DNA from: Armatimonadota bacterium
GTDB taxonomy: Bacteria; Armatimonadota; HRBIN16
Length of the DNA: 64,000 nt
Reading direction: 5' to 3'
NCBI GenBank assembly: GCA_026003175.1
Contig: BPGT01000001.1
Location: forward strand, 1,216,839-1,280,838
Positions 15,601 through 24,326 of the stretch are shown piece by piece; position 1 is the first letter of the stretch, and every line of letters begins with the position of its first letter. The notes beneath the pieces were generated by a model. It was not told the origin of the DNA, did not search any database, and saw nothing but the letters and a program-made list of their open reading frames with translations. Position numbers and translations under genes: made by a program.

Positions 15601-17158
15601 TTACCCCTACGGCTGTGTGGAGCAGACGGTACACCCGATGCTTAGCGCGTTGCGCGTGCTGGATGTCATGGATGCACTGGGCATTTCGGATGCCGAGCGG
15701 CGCAAGAGGGCACAGGAGGCGGTGCGGCGGGGCATCGCACGGCTCGGTGCATTGCAGTACGGAGAGGGCAGCTGGGGTTACACCGAGCATTCGCCGGATA
15801 ACGCACTGTGGACAGCGCTGGCGCTGGAAGCCCTGCAACGGGCGAAGGAAGCAGGGTTCCCGGTCTCAGATGAGCGCATCAATCGGGGAATAAACGCGCT
15901 GTTCCGTCTCATATCCACGACGCCATCGCAGCCTCCCAACCTGAAAGGGTTGCCTAGGCCGAAGCAGGATATGCTCATGGCAGAATGGATACACCGGCTC
16001 AACGAGAAAGCACACGCACTGGCGACGGCGGCACGCATCTCCCCGCGCTGGGCACAGAAGCCTTTGCTGCGTCTGTACGAGCTGCGTGAGTATCTGGGAA
16101 CGTCCTCGCAGTGTGCGTTGGTGATAGGCTTGCAGCAGGCGAATCTGCCCGCGCAGGCAAGGCGGTTGTACGAGGAGATACTCGCCCGCGCCAAACAAAC
16201 TCCCACCACCGCCTTCTGGCGTGAGGCGACACCGCAGCTGCACCGCCGGGTGGAATGGTTATGGTACGCGCAAGATACATATGCTACTGCATGGGTGGCG
16301 CGTATACTGGCGCGAAACGACCCTCGACACCCCTTGTTGCCCAAGGCACTGCGCTGGCTGGCAGAGAAGAGACAGGGCGAGTACTGGTACTCTACCAACG
16401 ACACCTCTCAGGTCATCCTGGCGCTGGTGGAATATGCACAGAGAATGCCACAGGCAGTGAGGGGTGTGCACCGGGTGCGGGTACTGCTGAACGGCGAGGT
16501 TGTCAGGGAGCTGCAATATAGCGCGGAGGACTGGTTGCGCCCGGAGGATGTGATAGAGGTGCCCGTCGCTACACTGCGTGAGGGCGCGAATACCCTGCGC
16601 ATCGAGCATGAGGGAGAAGGCGTGGTAGTAGCGTCGATGATGGTGCGCTACTTCGAGCCAACAGAACGAGTACGAGCGACCGCACAGCAGCTGCGGGTGG
16701 AACGCACCTACCTGAAGCGCGTGCCACGCAAACTGAGTGCTGAAGAGCGCAAGAGGCTTATACGCCGGTATGGCGACGAATCTGAGTATCTTTGGGAACT
16801 TCAGCCAGCAAAAGGGGTATTCCGCCCAGGCGAGCAGCTGGTGGTGAAGCTGGTTGTCTATTGCGCAACCGACATCTACTATGGCGTTATCGACGACCCC
16901 AAGCCTTCCGGCTTTGAGTTTGTAGAGCGCGCAGCGGATGAGTACGATTGGAGATACTGGTACTCGCGCCGAGAGGTGCGGGATGACCGGGTGGCGTACC
17001 TCTGCACTTTTATCCCGAAAGGCAAGAGCGTTATCACCTACACCCTGAGAGCGGAGCGTCCGGGGCAGGTTCGTGCCCGACCGGTGCAGGCGTTTGGCAT
17101 GTATCTGCCCGAAATCAACGGCAATAGTGGAGAAAACGCGGTACGGGTTGGACGATGA
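12656..17158 (+). CDS. Bacterial alpha-2-macroglobulin family protein (thioester type)
   Basis: 1500 residues, secreted (signal peptide MRRVWLVVLLTATCIPIWAQ). The MG2-like domain (about 220-320) has D-R-P-V-Y-R-P-G-Q-K-V-Y-F-K-G. A later region has L-G-V-V-D-E-A-I-Y-A-I and the A2M-domain stretch F-M-P-E-N-L-T-E-W-R-A-T-A-R-A. The thioester motif C-V-E-Q is at residues 987-990, within PYGCVEQT, so the trap chemistry is intact. The alpha/alpha-toroid follows (E-G-S-W-G-Y) and then a receptor-like C-terminal domain. Family members trap proteases in the periplasm. The usual partner PbpC is not adjacent. Confidence 0.92.
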   Translation: MRRVWLVVLLTATCIPIWAQGYWDAYAPQRVFTTEEQPLITVSGVGSHRLQIRVYQVDESKIVRYHLDAVNPLALKGKLVGKPQFVLLKPPSAQRLYYAREIRLPRLPAGMYVVVTADMRGNARTILLWITDIGLVVKYAPAGDTVVRVVRLKDGKGVPGAKVALYWKETSPVGQATANADGVATLPPSPVGAGMVWAWCGAHRAATYISREESSRYVNYLFTDRPVYRPGQKVYFKGIVRERAENDYRVPQVNEAKVSLLDPENKQIAEQTVPVSEHGTFAGEFTLPEEASLGGYSFKVSYLRTGQMEPVEVVEYAGGFEVQEYRKPEFRVTLEPAQPVYIRGEMVTFRLHAEYYFGAPVAQARVRYYLYKRYLWDWWWEEEDEYHDLYSAEEEETYGGYGELLTQGETTTDAEGNAVIRIPARAHAEPCSYALEAEVIDLSLRTEEASASADVYPAAVRLDWRSEAWWLEPGQTGKFQVRAIHPRTRQPLGIAVRVAAYRVRWLHLKGTEWKREEILLWSRAVRTDNRGTASVDFTPPREGEYLLRASATDAQGRSTRSEYTVGAYTSLYRGELLGARQTLEISLDRKNYLPGQTAKVLIRSSVPDGEVWFTVEGRKLFSWRVVRLRNGVGVVELPAEWQHAPNAFVSANLVNRKTLIHVQKLLRVAPKGKLLRVEVVSDKERYLPNEEAVYTIRTRDDEGKPVSAEVALGVVDEAIYAIQPDYTPDIRKVFWGATPNAVNTAVSFGREYAAGAAKEVLARKVEERIRRRFEDTAFWSPSIVTDSNGEAQVRFFMPENLTEWRATARAVTADTAVGMVRSYAKTFKLLLVRLQTPRFLTQGDRSVIAGVVHNYTEKTQDVQVSLRVGGSVRLAEGQNRQMTLLPQGQASVEWTVEAVATGDAVFTLTARSPDEFDGMELKVPVYARGMPRLFASASVVERTVEKQFSLATTRVPGSLKAVVRVAPSWFGTAVGALDEILTYPYGCVEQTVHPMLSALRVLDVMDALGISDAERRKRAQEAVRRGIARLGALQYGEGSWGYTEHSPDNALWTALALEALQRAKEAGFPVSDERINRGINALFRLISTTPSQPPNLKGLPRPKQDMLMAEWIHRLNEKAHALATAARISPRWAQKPLLRLYELREYLGTSSQCALVIGLQQANLPAQARRLYEEILARAKQTPTTAFWREATPQLHRRVEWLWYAQDTYATAWVARILARNDPRHPLLPKALRWLAEKRQGEYWYSTNDTSQVILALVEYAQRMPQAVRGVHRVRVLLNGEVVRELQYSAEDWLRPEDVIEVPVATLREGANTLRIEHEGEGVVVASMMVRYFEPTERVRATAQQLRVERTYLKRVPRKLSAEERKRLIRRYGDESEYLWELQPAKGVFRPGEQLVVKLVVYCATDIYYGVIDDPKPSGFEFVERAADEYDWRYWYSRREVRDDRVAYLCTFIPKGKSVITYTLRAERPGQVRARPVQAFGMYLPEINGNSGENAVRVGR

Positions 17159-17418
17159 AGCGATTTGGTAAAAGCTATCGTGCCATTGTGGAGCCAGATG
17201 ACCCCAGAGGCTTCATGGCGATATTGCCTGCTGTGCCCGGCTTGATGGCGCATGGGGAAAACGAGGAAGAGGCGATAGCGCTCTTACGCGACCTACTCCA
17301 CAATCACCTCGCTCGGCTCGAGGACACAGGGGAAACCCTGCCTGAGGATGATATCGAGATTGTGTGGGACGAGGAGGACGAAGAGGCGGGTGCTAGGCTG
17401 ATAACCGTCGAGGTGTGA
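17155..17418 (+). CDS. HicB-like protein (RNase H-like fold), orphan
   Basis: 87 residues with the HicB signature: Y-R-A-I-V-E-P-D-D, then F-M-A-I-L-P-A-V-P-G-L-M-A-H-G-E-N-E-E-E-A, and a helix A-I-A-L-L-R-D-L-L. No HicA toxin is next to it, and there is no DNA-binding extension, so it is probably not a functioning toxin-antitoxin pair. Its ATG overlaps the alpha-2-macroglobulin TGA, and its end overlaps the next gene's GTG. The C-terminus is very acidic. Confidence 0.75.
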   Translation: MKRFGKSYRAIVEPDDPRGFMAILPAVPGLMAHGENEEEAIALLRDLLHNHLARLEDTGETLPEDDIEIVWDEEDEEAGARLITVEV

Positions 17419-18197
17419 ACGCAATGGGCGAGGGGATAATGCTGTTCGTGCTGGGCGCGCTGCTGGCGGCTTTCCCTGTGTACCGCTTTGTCGGCTGGTG
17501 GATTGAGGGCAGCATCGCGGGCGGGGAGCTGGCGGTGCTGGTGTGCACGTATATCGGCTTGATGGGGTTGTTACTCGTCAGCGGTAGCGCGTGGCTGGCG
17601 TTGATGGCGGTGATACTGCTGGTGTCGGGGATCGCTATGGTGCCCTGGCTGGGCGAGATGTTCAACCGTCGTGCTCTGCGCAAGATGGATGAAGAGGAGA
17701 TGTACAGGGCGCGAGATGCACTTGCCATCAACCCCGAAAACCATATCGCCCGCGTGGTTCTAGCGGAGAAGCTGTACAAACTGGGCAGGCTGGACGAGGC
17801 GATCGAGCATCTGGAATACGCTGTGGAGAGCTCTCCAGCCATCTCGCGGCTGGAGCGGGGTAAATTAAACGCCTGGAAGCGGGAGCAAGCGTTCGCTCAG
17901 CGCAAGCTGGTGCTGTGCCCGATGTGTGGAACGGAAAACCCCGGCGAAGCAAGGCGGTGTATCCAGTGCGGTAGTCCCATAGAGACCCTCGCCGCGCTCA
18001 AGGAGTGGGCAGCACAGGAGCAGGTGGTGCAGAGGGTGCTCCGGGCATGGCTCACGGTGATGGCGGTGTTGACCGCGCTCAGTTTTGTGTTCCTGCTGTT
18101 GCCTTTGGAGTTGCAGGGACTGGTGACTATCGCTGCGCTGATTGTAGGCGCGTGGTACTTCCTGAACAGAGTGAGGGCGTGGAAGCAGACCATATGA
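17415..18197 (+). CDS. Membrane protein with TPR-like helices and zinc-ribbon
   Basis: 260 residues, no family assigned. There are two or three membrane helices in residues 5-75, then a TPR-like segment (A-L-A-I-N-P-E-N-H-I-A-R, L-G-R-L-D-E-A-I-E-H-L). A zinc ribbon, C-P-M-C-G-T-E-N, then R-R-C-I-Q-C-G-S-P, lies at about 169-187, and two C-terminal helices close the protein. It starts at GTG 17415 (overlapping hicB-like) or ATG 17424, and its TGA overlaps the ABC ATPase ATG. Its place just before an ABC exporter pair suggests a linked role, but this is inference. Confidence 0.65.
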   Translation: MNAMGEGIMLFVLGALLAAFPVYRFVGWWIEGSIAGGELAVLVCTYIGLMGLLLVSGSAWLALMAVILLVSGIAMVPWLGEMFNRRALRKMDEEEMYRARDALAINPENHIARVVLAEKLYKLGRLDEAIEHLEYAVESSPAISRLERGKLNAWKREQAFAQRKLVLCPMCGTENPGEARRCIQCGSPIETLAALKEWAAQEQVVQRVLRAWLTVMAVLTALSFVFLLLPLELQGLVTIAALIVGAWYFLNRVRAWKQTI

Positions 18198-19123
18198 CGC
18201 AATACGCAATAGAGACTTATCAGCTACGTAAAGTGTACCGTTCTTTGCTGCGACGGCAGAGTATAGTAGCGGTAGACTCGCTGGACCTGAAAGTGCCGAC
18301 GGGTTGCGTGTTCGGCTTCCTGGGTCCCAACGGCGCAGGCAAGACCACCACTATCATGATGCTACTGGGCAATGTGTATCCAACGTCGGGGTACTTTCGC
18401 ATCTTTGGGAGTTCCATCGCGGATATGGGCATACGAAAGCGTATCGGCTTCTTGCCAGAGAAGTTCCAGTTGCACGATTTGCTTACCGCGGAGGAGTTGT
18501 TGTGGTTTCACGGCAGGCTGGCAGGGATGGACCGACAGTCGTTAGCTCGGCGCGTACCGGAAGTGCTAGAGCAGGTTGGGTTGTCTGAACGAGCGCGTTC
18601 ACGAGTGCGTGAGTTCTCCAAGGGAATGCAACAGCGTCTGGGCATTGCGCAGGCTATCCTGCACGACCCCGACCTCATCATTCTGGACGAACCCACCTCT
18701 GCACTGGACCCGCTGGGCAGGCGAGATGTGCGTGACCTCATCCTGCATCTGAAGTCACGTGGCAAAACGGTGTTCCTGAATTCGCACCTGCTTTCGGAGG
18801 TAGAGATGGTATGCGACGAGGTGGCGATTCTACGCGCGGGACAGGTGCAGCGACAAGGCGACATGGAGACCCTGCTGCGGGTGCATCCGGTGGTAGATGT
18901 GGAGTTGCGTTCTCCCTCCGCACAGGTCATGCAGGCTGTTCGTTCGGTAGCGACGGTGCTACTGGAGAACGGCACGCGCTTCACGGTAGAGGTGCAACGC
19001 GAAGAGGATATACCTGTGGTGGCTCGCTGTGTTGTGGAAGCAGGGGGTGAACTGATGCGCTTTACACCGCGTCGCGAAAGCCTGGAAGACCTGTTTGTGC
19101 GGGTGGTGGAGGAAGCAAAGTGA
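18194..19123 (+). CDS. ABC transporter ATP-binding protein (ABC-2 exporter type)
   Basis: 309 residues. Walker A is GPNGAGKTTT; the signature is F-S-K-G-M-Q-Q-R-L; Walker B is L-I-I-L-D-E-P-T-S-A-L-D-P; the H-loop is S-H-L-L. A C-terminal regulatory domain follows (about 225-309). This is the CcmA/NatA-like class that drives ABC-2 exporters. ATG at 18194 overlaps the previous stop (ATGA). An upstream reading from 18005 lacks protein-like composition. The permease gene follows with a GTGA overlap. Confidence 0.9.
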   Translation: MTQYAIETYQLRKVYRSLLRRQSIVAVDSLDLKVPTGCVFGFLGPNGAGKTTTIMMLLGNVYPTSGYFRIFGSSIADMGIRKRIGFLPEKFQLHDLLTAEELLWFHGRLAGMDRQSLARRVPEVLEQVGLSERARSRVREFSKGMQQRLGIAQAILHDPDLIILDEPTSALDPLGRRDVRDLILHLKSRGKTVFLNSHLLSEVEMVCDEVAILRAGQVQRQGDMETLLRVHPVVDVELRSPSAQVMQAVRSVATVLLENGTRFTVEVQREEDIPVVARCVVEAGGELMRFTPRRESLEDLFVRVVEEAK

Positions 19124-19947
19124 GAGCCATCTATCTGATAGCTTCCCTGACCCTGAAGGAGACAATGCGCCGACGCCTGTGGGTGGCATCCTTACTGGCG
19201 TCGCTGGCGGTGGTGGGCTTCGTTTTCGTGGCGAAGCTGGGGGCGTCAGTGCGCGCGCATGACCCGCTGGTGCAGAGCGTGGTGCCGCGCATCACGTTGA
19301 TACTGGGGCTGGACGTGGTGAAGTTCTTCGGTTCGGTGATGGCGATGACGTTGGCATCGGGGGCGATTGCGCTAGAGATAGAGCGAGGGATGCTGTACGC
19401 TATCCTGTACAAGCCGGTGCATCGCTATCAGGTGGTGCTGGGCAAGTGGATTGGCGTGCTGACATTTGCTCTGCTGAACACACTGTTCTGGACGGTTCTG
19501 CTGTATGTTTCTGTTCGTGTGATGATGGGCAGGATGTATCTGGAAACATGGCGTGCTCCGCTGGTGGTGTTGCTGTATCCGGTGCTTTTTGGTACGCTCA
19601 CACTGTTTTTCTCTACCTTCGCCTCGATGGGGTTAACGATTGCATTATCTATCATCTCCGCTGGCGTGGCATGGTCGGAGAAGCCGATGCGGGAGTTCGG
19701 CATTGTGTTTGATATCGATACGCTGATGAACATGGCAAACAATGTACGCTGGATTGTGCCGATGAACCATCTGCGTCGCTGGGTACTGGAGGAGATGTCG
19801 GTAGTCGTGCCGGAGCGCATGATGATGAGCCAGCGGTTTCAGGCGTTCGAGACCCCGCCGGGCGTTTGGGAAATCAGCTATGTGTTTGGTTATATTGCGA
19901 TTGTGCTCGCGCTGGCGGCGCTGGTGTTCAGCAAAAGGGATGTGTGA
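19120..19947 (+). CDS. ABC-2 family permease subunit
   Basis: 275 residues with six predicted membrane helices and the start typical of ABC-2 permeases (Y-L-I-A-S-L-T-L-K-E-T-M-R-R-R). Mid-segments include T-L-A-S-G-A-I-A-L-E-I-E-R-G-M-L-Y-A and Y-K-P-V-H-R-Y-Q-V-V-L-G-K-W, the coupling region common to this class. GTG start overlapping the ATPase stop. Together they form an exporter of unknown substrate, last in the operon that starts with the alpha-2-macroglobulin gene. Confidence 0.85.
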   Translation: MRAIYLIASLTLKETMRRRLWVASLLASLAVVGFVFVAKLGASVRAHDPLVQSVVPRITLILGLDVVKFFGSVMAMTLASGAIALEIERGMLYAILYKPVHRYQVVLGKWIGVLTFALLNTLFWTVLLYVSVRVMMGRMYLETWRAPLVVLLYPVLFGTLTLFFSTFASMGLTIALSIISAGVAWSEKPMREFGIVFDIDTLMNMANNVRWIVPMNHLRRWVLEEMSVVVPERMMMSQRFQAFETPPGVWEISYVFGYIAIVLALAALVFSKRDV

Positions 19948-20069
19948 ACGATAAGCCATCTCTCTTCTCGCGAATCTTGCACGGCGGCGCGCAGCTTCTG
20001 GGAGAAACCGCCTACTGCAAGTAACGCATATACAGGTCGTTCAGCTCAGCAACGATAAAGTATACTTTG

Positions 20070-21116
20070 TCAAGAGAGTGAAACTGGCTCTCCACTCTCC
20101 GCTGACTGCAGCGCGGCTTCAATAACGCGAATACCCTCCCGCGCCTCTTCCGGTTTCACTGCCAGGTCTTCGCCCTGTAGTAGCGCCCTGGCAATGTTGC
20201 GGTAATACTCGCGCCAATCGCCGCGCACACTCTCCAGAGTGCGCTCCACTATCTGGTCACCTTCGCGTATCCATAAGCGGGCATAATGCTCTGGCAGCTC
20301 CTGCGCCTGCGTAATATCGCCGGTAACCAGTGCCTTCTCCTGCGGGTCCAAACCGTATTTCACCAGTCCGCCCCTGTCGCCTAGCACGTACCAGCGAGGG
20401 CGTTCAGCAGCACGAAGGTAGTTGACCTCGACGGTGAAAGTGCATCCTTCGCCGTAATCCAACACCGCGCGGATGAAGCTCTCCACGTCGCTTTGCCATA
20501 CGCGGAAATGTCGCCATGCCATAACCTGTTTTGGCAATCCCATCAGCTGGATCGCCTGGTCCACCAGATGTGCGCCCCAGTCGTGGAGCAGAGAGCCCAT
20601 CGTCTCGCGCTGGGCGCGCCAGCGGCTGGAGTGTCCATAGCGACCGACGCAGCTCTCTATCTGCCATACTTCGCCCAGCAAGCCACTCTCAATGGCATGG
20701 CTCACGGTCAGGAAGTCCCAATCCCAGCGACGGTTGTGGAAGACGCTGAGCAAGAGGTTACGCTTCCGCGCTTCGGCGATGAGGTCGTCCGCCTCGGTGG
20801 TGGTGATGGTAAACGGCTTGTCGATTACTACGTGCTTGCCCGCCTGCAAAGCCATTTTGCCGAGCGCGTGGTGCGTGTTGTGGGGAGTAGCAAGCACCGC
20901 CAGCTGCACCTGCTCGTCCGCCAGCAGTTCCTCCGGCTGCGTGTAGACGCGCACGTTCCACCGCTGGTGCGCCTGCTCGCGGCGTTGCGCATCGCGCGAT
21001 GCAATTGCTACCAGGCGCAAGCCCTCCACCTGGGCAATGAGAGGGCAATGGAAGACCCGTCCCGCATAACCATACCCGATGACGCCGACTCCAATCACCG
21101 GAAGAGAACCTCCCAT
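20070..21116 (-). CDS. Gfo/Idh/MocA family NAD(P)-dependent oxidoreductase
   Basis: 348 residues. The Rossmann motif G-V-I-G-Y-G-Y-A-G-R is near the N-terminus. Then come D-K-P-F-T-I-T (the E/D-K-P motif that closes the nucleotide site), H-N-R-R-W-D-W-D-F, and a C-terminal alpha/beta domain with H-D-W-G-A-H-L-V-D. The family oxidises sugars or inositols. Substrate unknown. The start could be ATG 21116, three bases after the previous stop, or GTG 21098 behind GGGAGG. It follows the diguanylate cyclase gene on the same strand. Confidence 0.9.
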   Translation of the reverse strand: MGGSLPVIGVGVIGYGYAGRVFHCPLIAQVEGLRLVAIASRDAQRREQAHQRWNVRVYTQPEELLADEQVQLAVLATPHNTHHALGKMALQAGKHVVIDKPFTITTTEADDLIAEARKRNLLLSVFHNRRWDWDFLTVSHAIESGLLGEVWQIESCVGRYGHSSRWRAQRETMGSLLHDWGAHLVDQAIQLMGLPKQVMAWRHFRVWQSDVESFIRAVLDYGEGCTFTVEVNYLRAAERPRWYVLGDRGGLVKYGLDPQEKALVTGDITQAQELPEHYARLWIREGDQIVERTLESVRGDWREYYRNIARALLQGEDLAVKPEEAREGIRVIEAALQSAESGEPVSLS

Positions 21117-21119
21117 ATG

Positions 21120-22724
21120 TTATGCTGCCCGCTTGCTCTGTTTGGCAAGACACACGCGGTTGCGCCCGCTTCGCTTCGCCTCGTAAAGCGCTTCGTCCGC
21201 TTCGTGGATAAGGGCACTGGAATCTACCCCCGCACGCCAGCTCGCCAGCCCGATACTAATCGTTATCCGGCGGTTGGGAAAGGGGTGATGCTCGACGACT
21301 TCGCGCACACGCTCCGCTACCACGGTTGCAGTCTCGATATCTGTATCCGGCAAGATGACGGCGAATTCCTCTCCACCGTAGCGTGCTACAAAGTCATACG
21401 TGCGGGTGTTTTCGGTGAGGAGGCGTGCAACCTCACGAAGCACCGTGTCGCCCTGTGGATGCCCGTAGGTATCATTATATTGCTTGAAATAGTCGACGTC
21501 GATAAGCATCAGACACAGGGGTTGTTGCTTGCGGGCGCTCAGACTAATCTGGGCGTGTAGATGCTCTTGAAACGCACGGTGATTGCCTACTTGTGTGAGC
21601 GCGTCGGTGACCGAGAGGCGGGCAAGCAGTTCGTTGTGTTTCCGCAGCTCGCTCTGCTGGTGTTTCTGGCGTAAAGCGAACTCCTCCAATTGCGAAGCCA
21701 TCAGGTTGAAGCTTTCGGCAAGCAGGTGGAAATCGTAAGGTGCCCAGCGGGAAACCTTTACCCGATGGGCGAATTGTCCCCCTGCAATAATATGTGCAGC
21801 AGTGGTGAGATGACGGACAAGGTTAACCACAGGGTGCCCCTGCACAATTGCAATAAGCACGGCAAGAAGCAGGGTGGCGGTCATCGCCGAGAGCATCGAG
21901 TGCGCCAGGCTGTACTGCATCAACTGGATGTAGGGATCGTTCTGCCACACAGCCATCACTGCCAGAGGCGTGCCCTTCTCGTCGCGCACAATCATGTAGC
22001 TGATGCGCAACGCCGGCGAGATCACCTCCGTTTGATAATCTTCCTGCACCCCATCGAACTTTTGCTGTGACCAGCGCAAGAGCTGCTCAGGAGGCTTGCG
22101 GGCAAAAAACCATTTGCCTCCCACGCGCAGCGCGACATCAATCCGCGTCATCTGGTGCAGGCGGATAATCCACTCCAGCGAAAGAGGGGAGGCAGCGACG
22201 AGTATACCAGTGCACGAGCCGCTCCGACGAAGGGCAGCTGCTGCCGCGGCGTATACTTCATCCCCAAGGCGCAGATGGGCGGAAGCGCTACCAGTGCTTT
22301 GCGCTGTCTGGAAAAGACGACTATAGCGAAGGTCTTCCACTTGCTTTTGTGTAAACCCGACGCTTGCGACCACCGTTCCGTCCGGTGCAAACGCTGCCAG
22401 CTGCCGAAAGCCTTCCTTTTGCGCAATCGACATCAGAAGATGTTTCAGCTGAATCTTGTCTCGACGAGCAACAGCACGTACGATGGGCAGCTGGCTGGAG
22501 AGGTGACGTATCTGGGTCATCATCTGTAGACGCAGGCACGAGTTATGAAAACTGACCGCCTGCCTCAACCTGCTGCTAACTGCCTCGCTCGCCTGTACAT
22601 CTATGGCTTGAGCAAACTGTCGATATGCGACGACAGTATGCACCGCCAGTACGGTGGTTGCACACAAAAAGATGCCGATAAACAGGCGTCTGCGTAGAGA
22701 GATGTGCTGAAGAATCCTCACCAT
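21120..22724 (-). CDS. Membrane diguanylate cyclase (dCache-like sensor, HAMP, GGDEF)
   Basis: 534 residues. A membrane helix (about 10-32), an extracytoplasmic sensor domain (35-270), a second helix (about 280-300), a HAMP-like linker, then a GGDEF domain (about 365-530) starting at L-S-V-T-D-A-L-T-Q-V-G-N-H-R. The catalytic motif is GGEEF at 450-454, and an I-site RTYD (441-444) lies exactly five residues before it, so product inhibition by cyclic di-GMP is expected. It makes c-di-GMP from two GTP at the inner membrane. No EAL domain. Confidence 0.92.
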   Translation of the reverse strand: MVRILQHISLRRRLFIGIFLCATTVLAVHTVVAYRQFAQAIDVQASEAVSSRLRQAVSFHNSCLRLQMMTQIRHLSSQLPIVRAVARRDKIQLKHLLMSIAQKEGFRQLAAFAPDGTVVASVGFTQKQVEDLRYSRLFQTAQSTGSASAHLRLGDEVYAAAAAALRRSGSCTGILVAASPLSLEWIIRLHQMTRIDVALRVGGKWFFARKPPEQLLRWSQQKFDGVQEDYQTEVISPALRISYMIVRDEKGTPLAVMAVWQNDPYIQLMQYSLAHSMLSAMTATLLLAVLIAIVQGHPVVNLVRHLTTAAHIIAGGQFAHRVKVSRWAPYDFHLLAESFNLMASQLEEFALRQKHQQSELRKHNELLARLSVTDALTQVGNHRAFQEHLHAQISLSARKQQPLCLMLIDVDYFKQYNDTYGHPQGDTVLREVARLLTENTRTYDFVARYGGEEFAVILPDTDIETATVVAERVREVVEHHPFPNRRITISIGLASWRAGVDSSALIHEADEALYEAKRSGRNRVCLAKQSKRAA

Positions 22725-22811
22725 TTCGTCTACCGGGGAGGGCGTTGCCGAGTGCCCTTGTGAGAATCGTCGGCATCGTTGAGGCGATAGTGTGCTGTCA
22801 GAAATACAGGT

Positions 22812-23681
22812 TTAACGCAGCTGTTTCAGCACGTTAGCAATGGCACGGGTGAAATCGGGGGTAGAACCACAGCAAGAGCCGATAATGTTTGCGCCTGCCT
22901 GCACGAACTGTGGTGTGAAGGCTGCCATTTCCTCTGGCTTCTGGGTATACACAGCCTTGCCTTCCACCAGCACGGGCATCCCCGCGTTGGGCTGAGCAAT
23001 AAGGGGAACGGAAACGACGGAGCGCATCCGTGCAATCACCGGCACCATCTCCTGTGCACCGGTGCTGCAGTTGGCGCCGACGACCAGTGCGCCTTCCTCC
23101 ACCAGAGTGGTGGCGGCTTGTTCCGGGGTGACGCCCATCATAGTGCGCTCGCCTGTGCCGAAGCTCATGCTGGCGATGACCTTCATCCTCTGTGCCTTCG
23201 CCGCACGCAGGGCGATAACAATCTCTTCCAGCGCCATGAAGGTTTCCAGGATCACGGTGTCTGCGCTGCCTTCTCGGAGTGCAGCTATCTGCTCGCTGAA
23301 GATTTCAAACGCCTGCTCCTCGCTTAAGTCGCCCAGAGGCTCCAGCAGTGCACCCGTGGGACCAACCGACGCCATGACCGCAGCAGTATCTCCTGCCACC
23401 TCCCGCGCCAGCTCCACCGCCCTGCGGTTAATCTCGGTCAGTTGTCTGTCCAGTCCGTGTGCTGCGAGGCGGATACGGTTGCCTCCGAAGGTGTTGGTAG
23501 TCAACAGGTTTGCGCCTGCCTCTAGATAGCCGCGATGCACCTGCTGCACCTTCTGTGGGTGCGTCAAGTTCCACGATTCGGGGCATTGGCCGGCTTCCAG
23601 TCCTAACGACTGTAGCATGGTGCCCATTGCCCCGTCGGAAACAAGCAGTCTGCCTGTAGAAACCTCGTGTAACCAGTCCAT
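22812..23681 (-). CDS. Homocysteine S-methyltransferase family protein (MetH N-terminal module-like)
   Basis: 289 residues. The start resembles the MetH homocysteine domain: L-L-V-S-D-G-A-M-G-T-M-L-Q. The zinc ligands are present: a cysteine in G-A-N-C-S-T-G and the pair in G-S-C-C-G-S-T-P-D. ATG at 23681 with GAGGAG upstream is preferred to a longer reading that would overlap the CBS gene. It transfers a methyl group to homocysteine (donor not evident: betaine, S-methylmethionine or, in a split MetH, methyl-cobalamin). No B12 module is adjacent. The gene upstream is a CBS protein, 10 bases away. Confidence 0.85.
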   Translation of the reverse strand: MDWLHEVSTGRLLVSDGAMGTMLQSLGLEAGQCPESWNLTHPQKVQQVHRGYLEAGANLLTTNTFGGNRIRLAAHGLDRQLTEINRRAVELAREVAGDTAAVMASVGPTGALLEPLGDLSEEQAFEIFSEQIAALREGSADTVILETFMALEEIVIALRAAKAQRMKVIASMSFGTGERTMMGVTPEQAATTLVEEGALVVGANCSTGAQEMVPVIARMRSVVSVPLIAQPNAGMPVLVEGKAVYTQKPEEMAAFTPQFVQAGANIIGSCCGSTPDFTRAIANVLKQLR

Positions 23682-23691
23682 TCTTTTCTCC

Positions 23692-24135
23692 TCACAAGCG
23701 GTCTTCCAGCACTGCCTGGCAGATATCGATGCGGCTGATGATGCCAACCAATCTGCCGTCGGCGGTCACGGGCAGGCGTTTGACCTTCTTCTGAAGCATG
23801 ATAGCAGCGGCTTCCAGCACGTCGGTGTTCTCGTCAACGGCGATGACGTTACTGGTCATTGCCTGTTTGACCGGCATGCCGCGTACCCGTGCGGCACGGG
23901 TAGGCAGGTCCTGCCACTCAGCGCGATAGCTTTCCTCCGTATGTGCTTCGTCGGGGTGGGGGAGAAGCTCCCGGATGATGTCATGTTCAGTGATGACGCC
24001 CAACAGGTGTCCTTCGTCGTCTACTACGGGCAAACCGCTTACCTGGTAGAGATCCATCTTGTCTACCGCATCGCGCAGAGTGTCCTCCGGCTGTACGGTG
24101 ACCACATGAGTATGCATCAGTTCCAGCACTCGCAT
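23692..24135 (-). CDS. CBS-domain pair protein
   Basis: 147 residues made of two CBS domains: V-L-E-L-M-H-T-H-V-V-T-V-Q-P-E-D-T-L and V-K-Q-A-M-T-S-N-V-I-A-V-D-E-N-T. The Bateman core (G-L-P-V-V-D-D-E-G-H-L-L-G-V-I-T) is clear. Such stand-alone pairs sense adenosine nucleotides or S-adenosylmethionine. The second possibility fits its place just before a methionine-cycle gene, but that is inference. No extra catalytic domain. Confidence 0.88.
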   Translation of the reverse strand: MRVLELMHTHVVTVQPEDTLRDAVDKMDLYQVSGLPVVDDEGHLLGVITEHDIIRELLPHPDEAHTEESYRAEWQDLPTRAARVRGMPVKQAMTSNVIAVDENTDVLEAAAIMLQKKVKRLPVTADGRLVGIISRIDICQAVLEDRL

Positions 24136-24326
24136 AACCGTCTCGCCTCACTCGAGCCTTGTTGGCACAGTATAATTTTCACCACCGGAGACGCTATCCC
24201 TGCTTGGGAGCGAAGGGATTCATCATCGTCTCCTCTAAACTACTGGTTGGAACATGCTCATCCCGAGATTAGGGGGTAGCAGGGTAGTGCCGTCAGCATT
24301 GCTGATACACGGAGGGTAGGTTGTAG

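Noticed and set aside
17155-17418. HicAB toxin-antitoxin module
   Set aside because: No HicA partner on either side; the gene is embedded in an operon by overlaps.
18005-18193. Long N-terminal extension of the ABC ATPase
   Set aside because: It lies in another frame of the upstream zinc-ribbon gene and has no family similarity; ATG 18194 is standard.
19990-20070. Short minus-strand reading F-I-V-A-E-L-N-D-L-Y-M-R-Y-L-Q after the Gfo/Idh stop
   Set aside because: Protein-like but only about 20 codons, in a different frame, and the Gfo/Idh protein already ends normally; too short to support.
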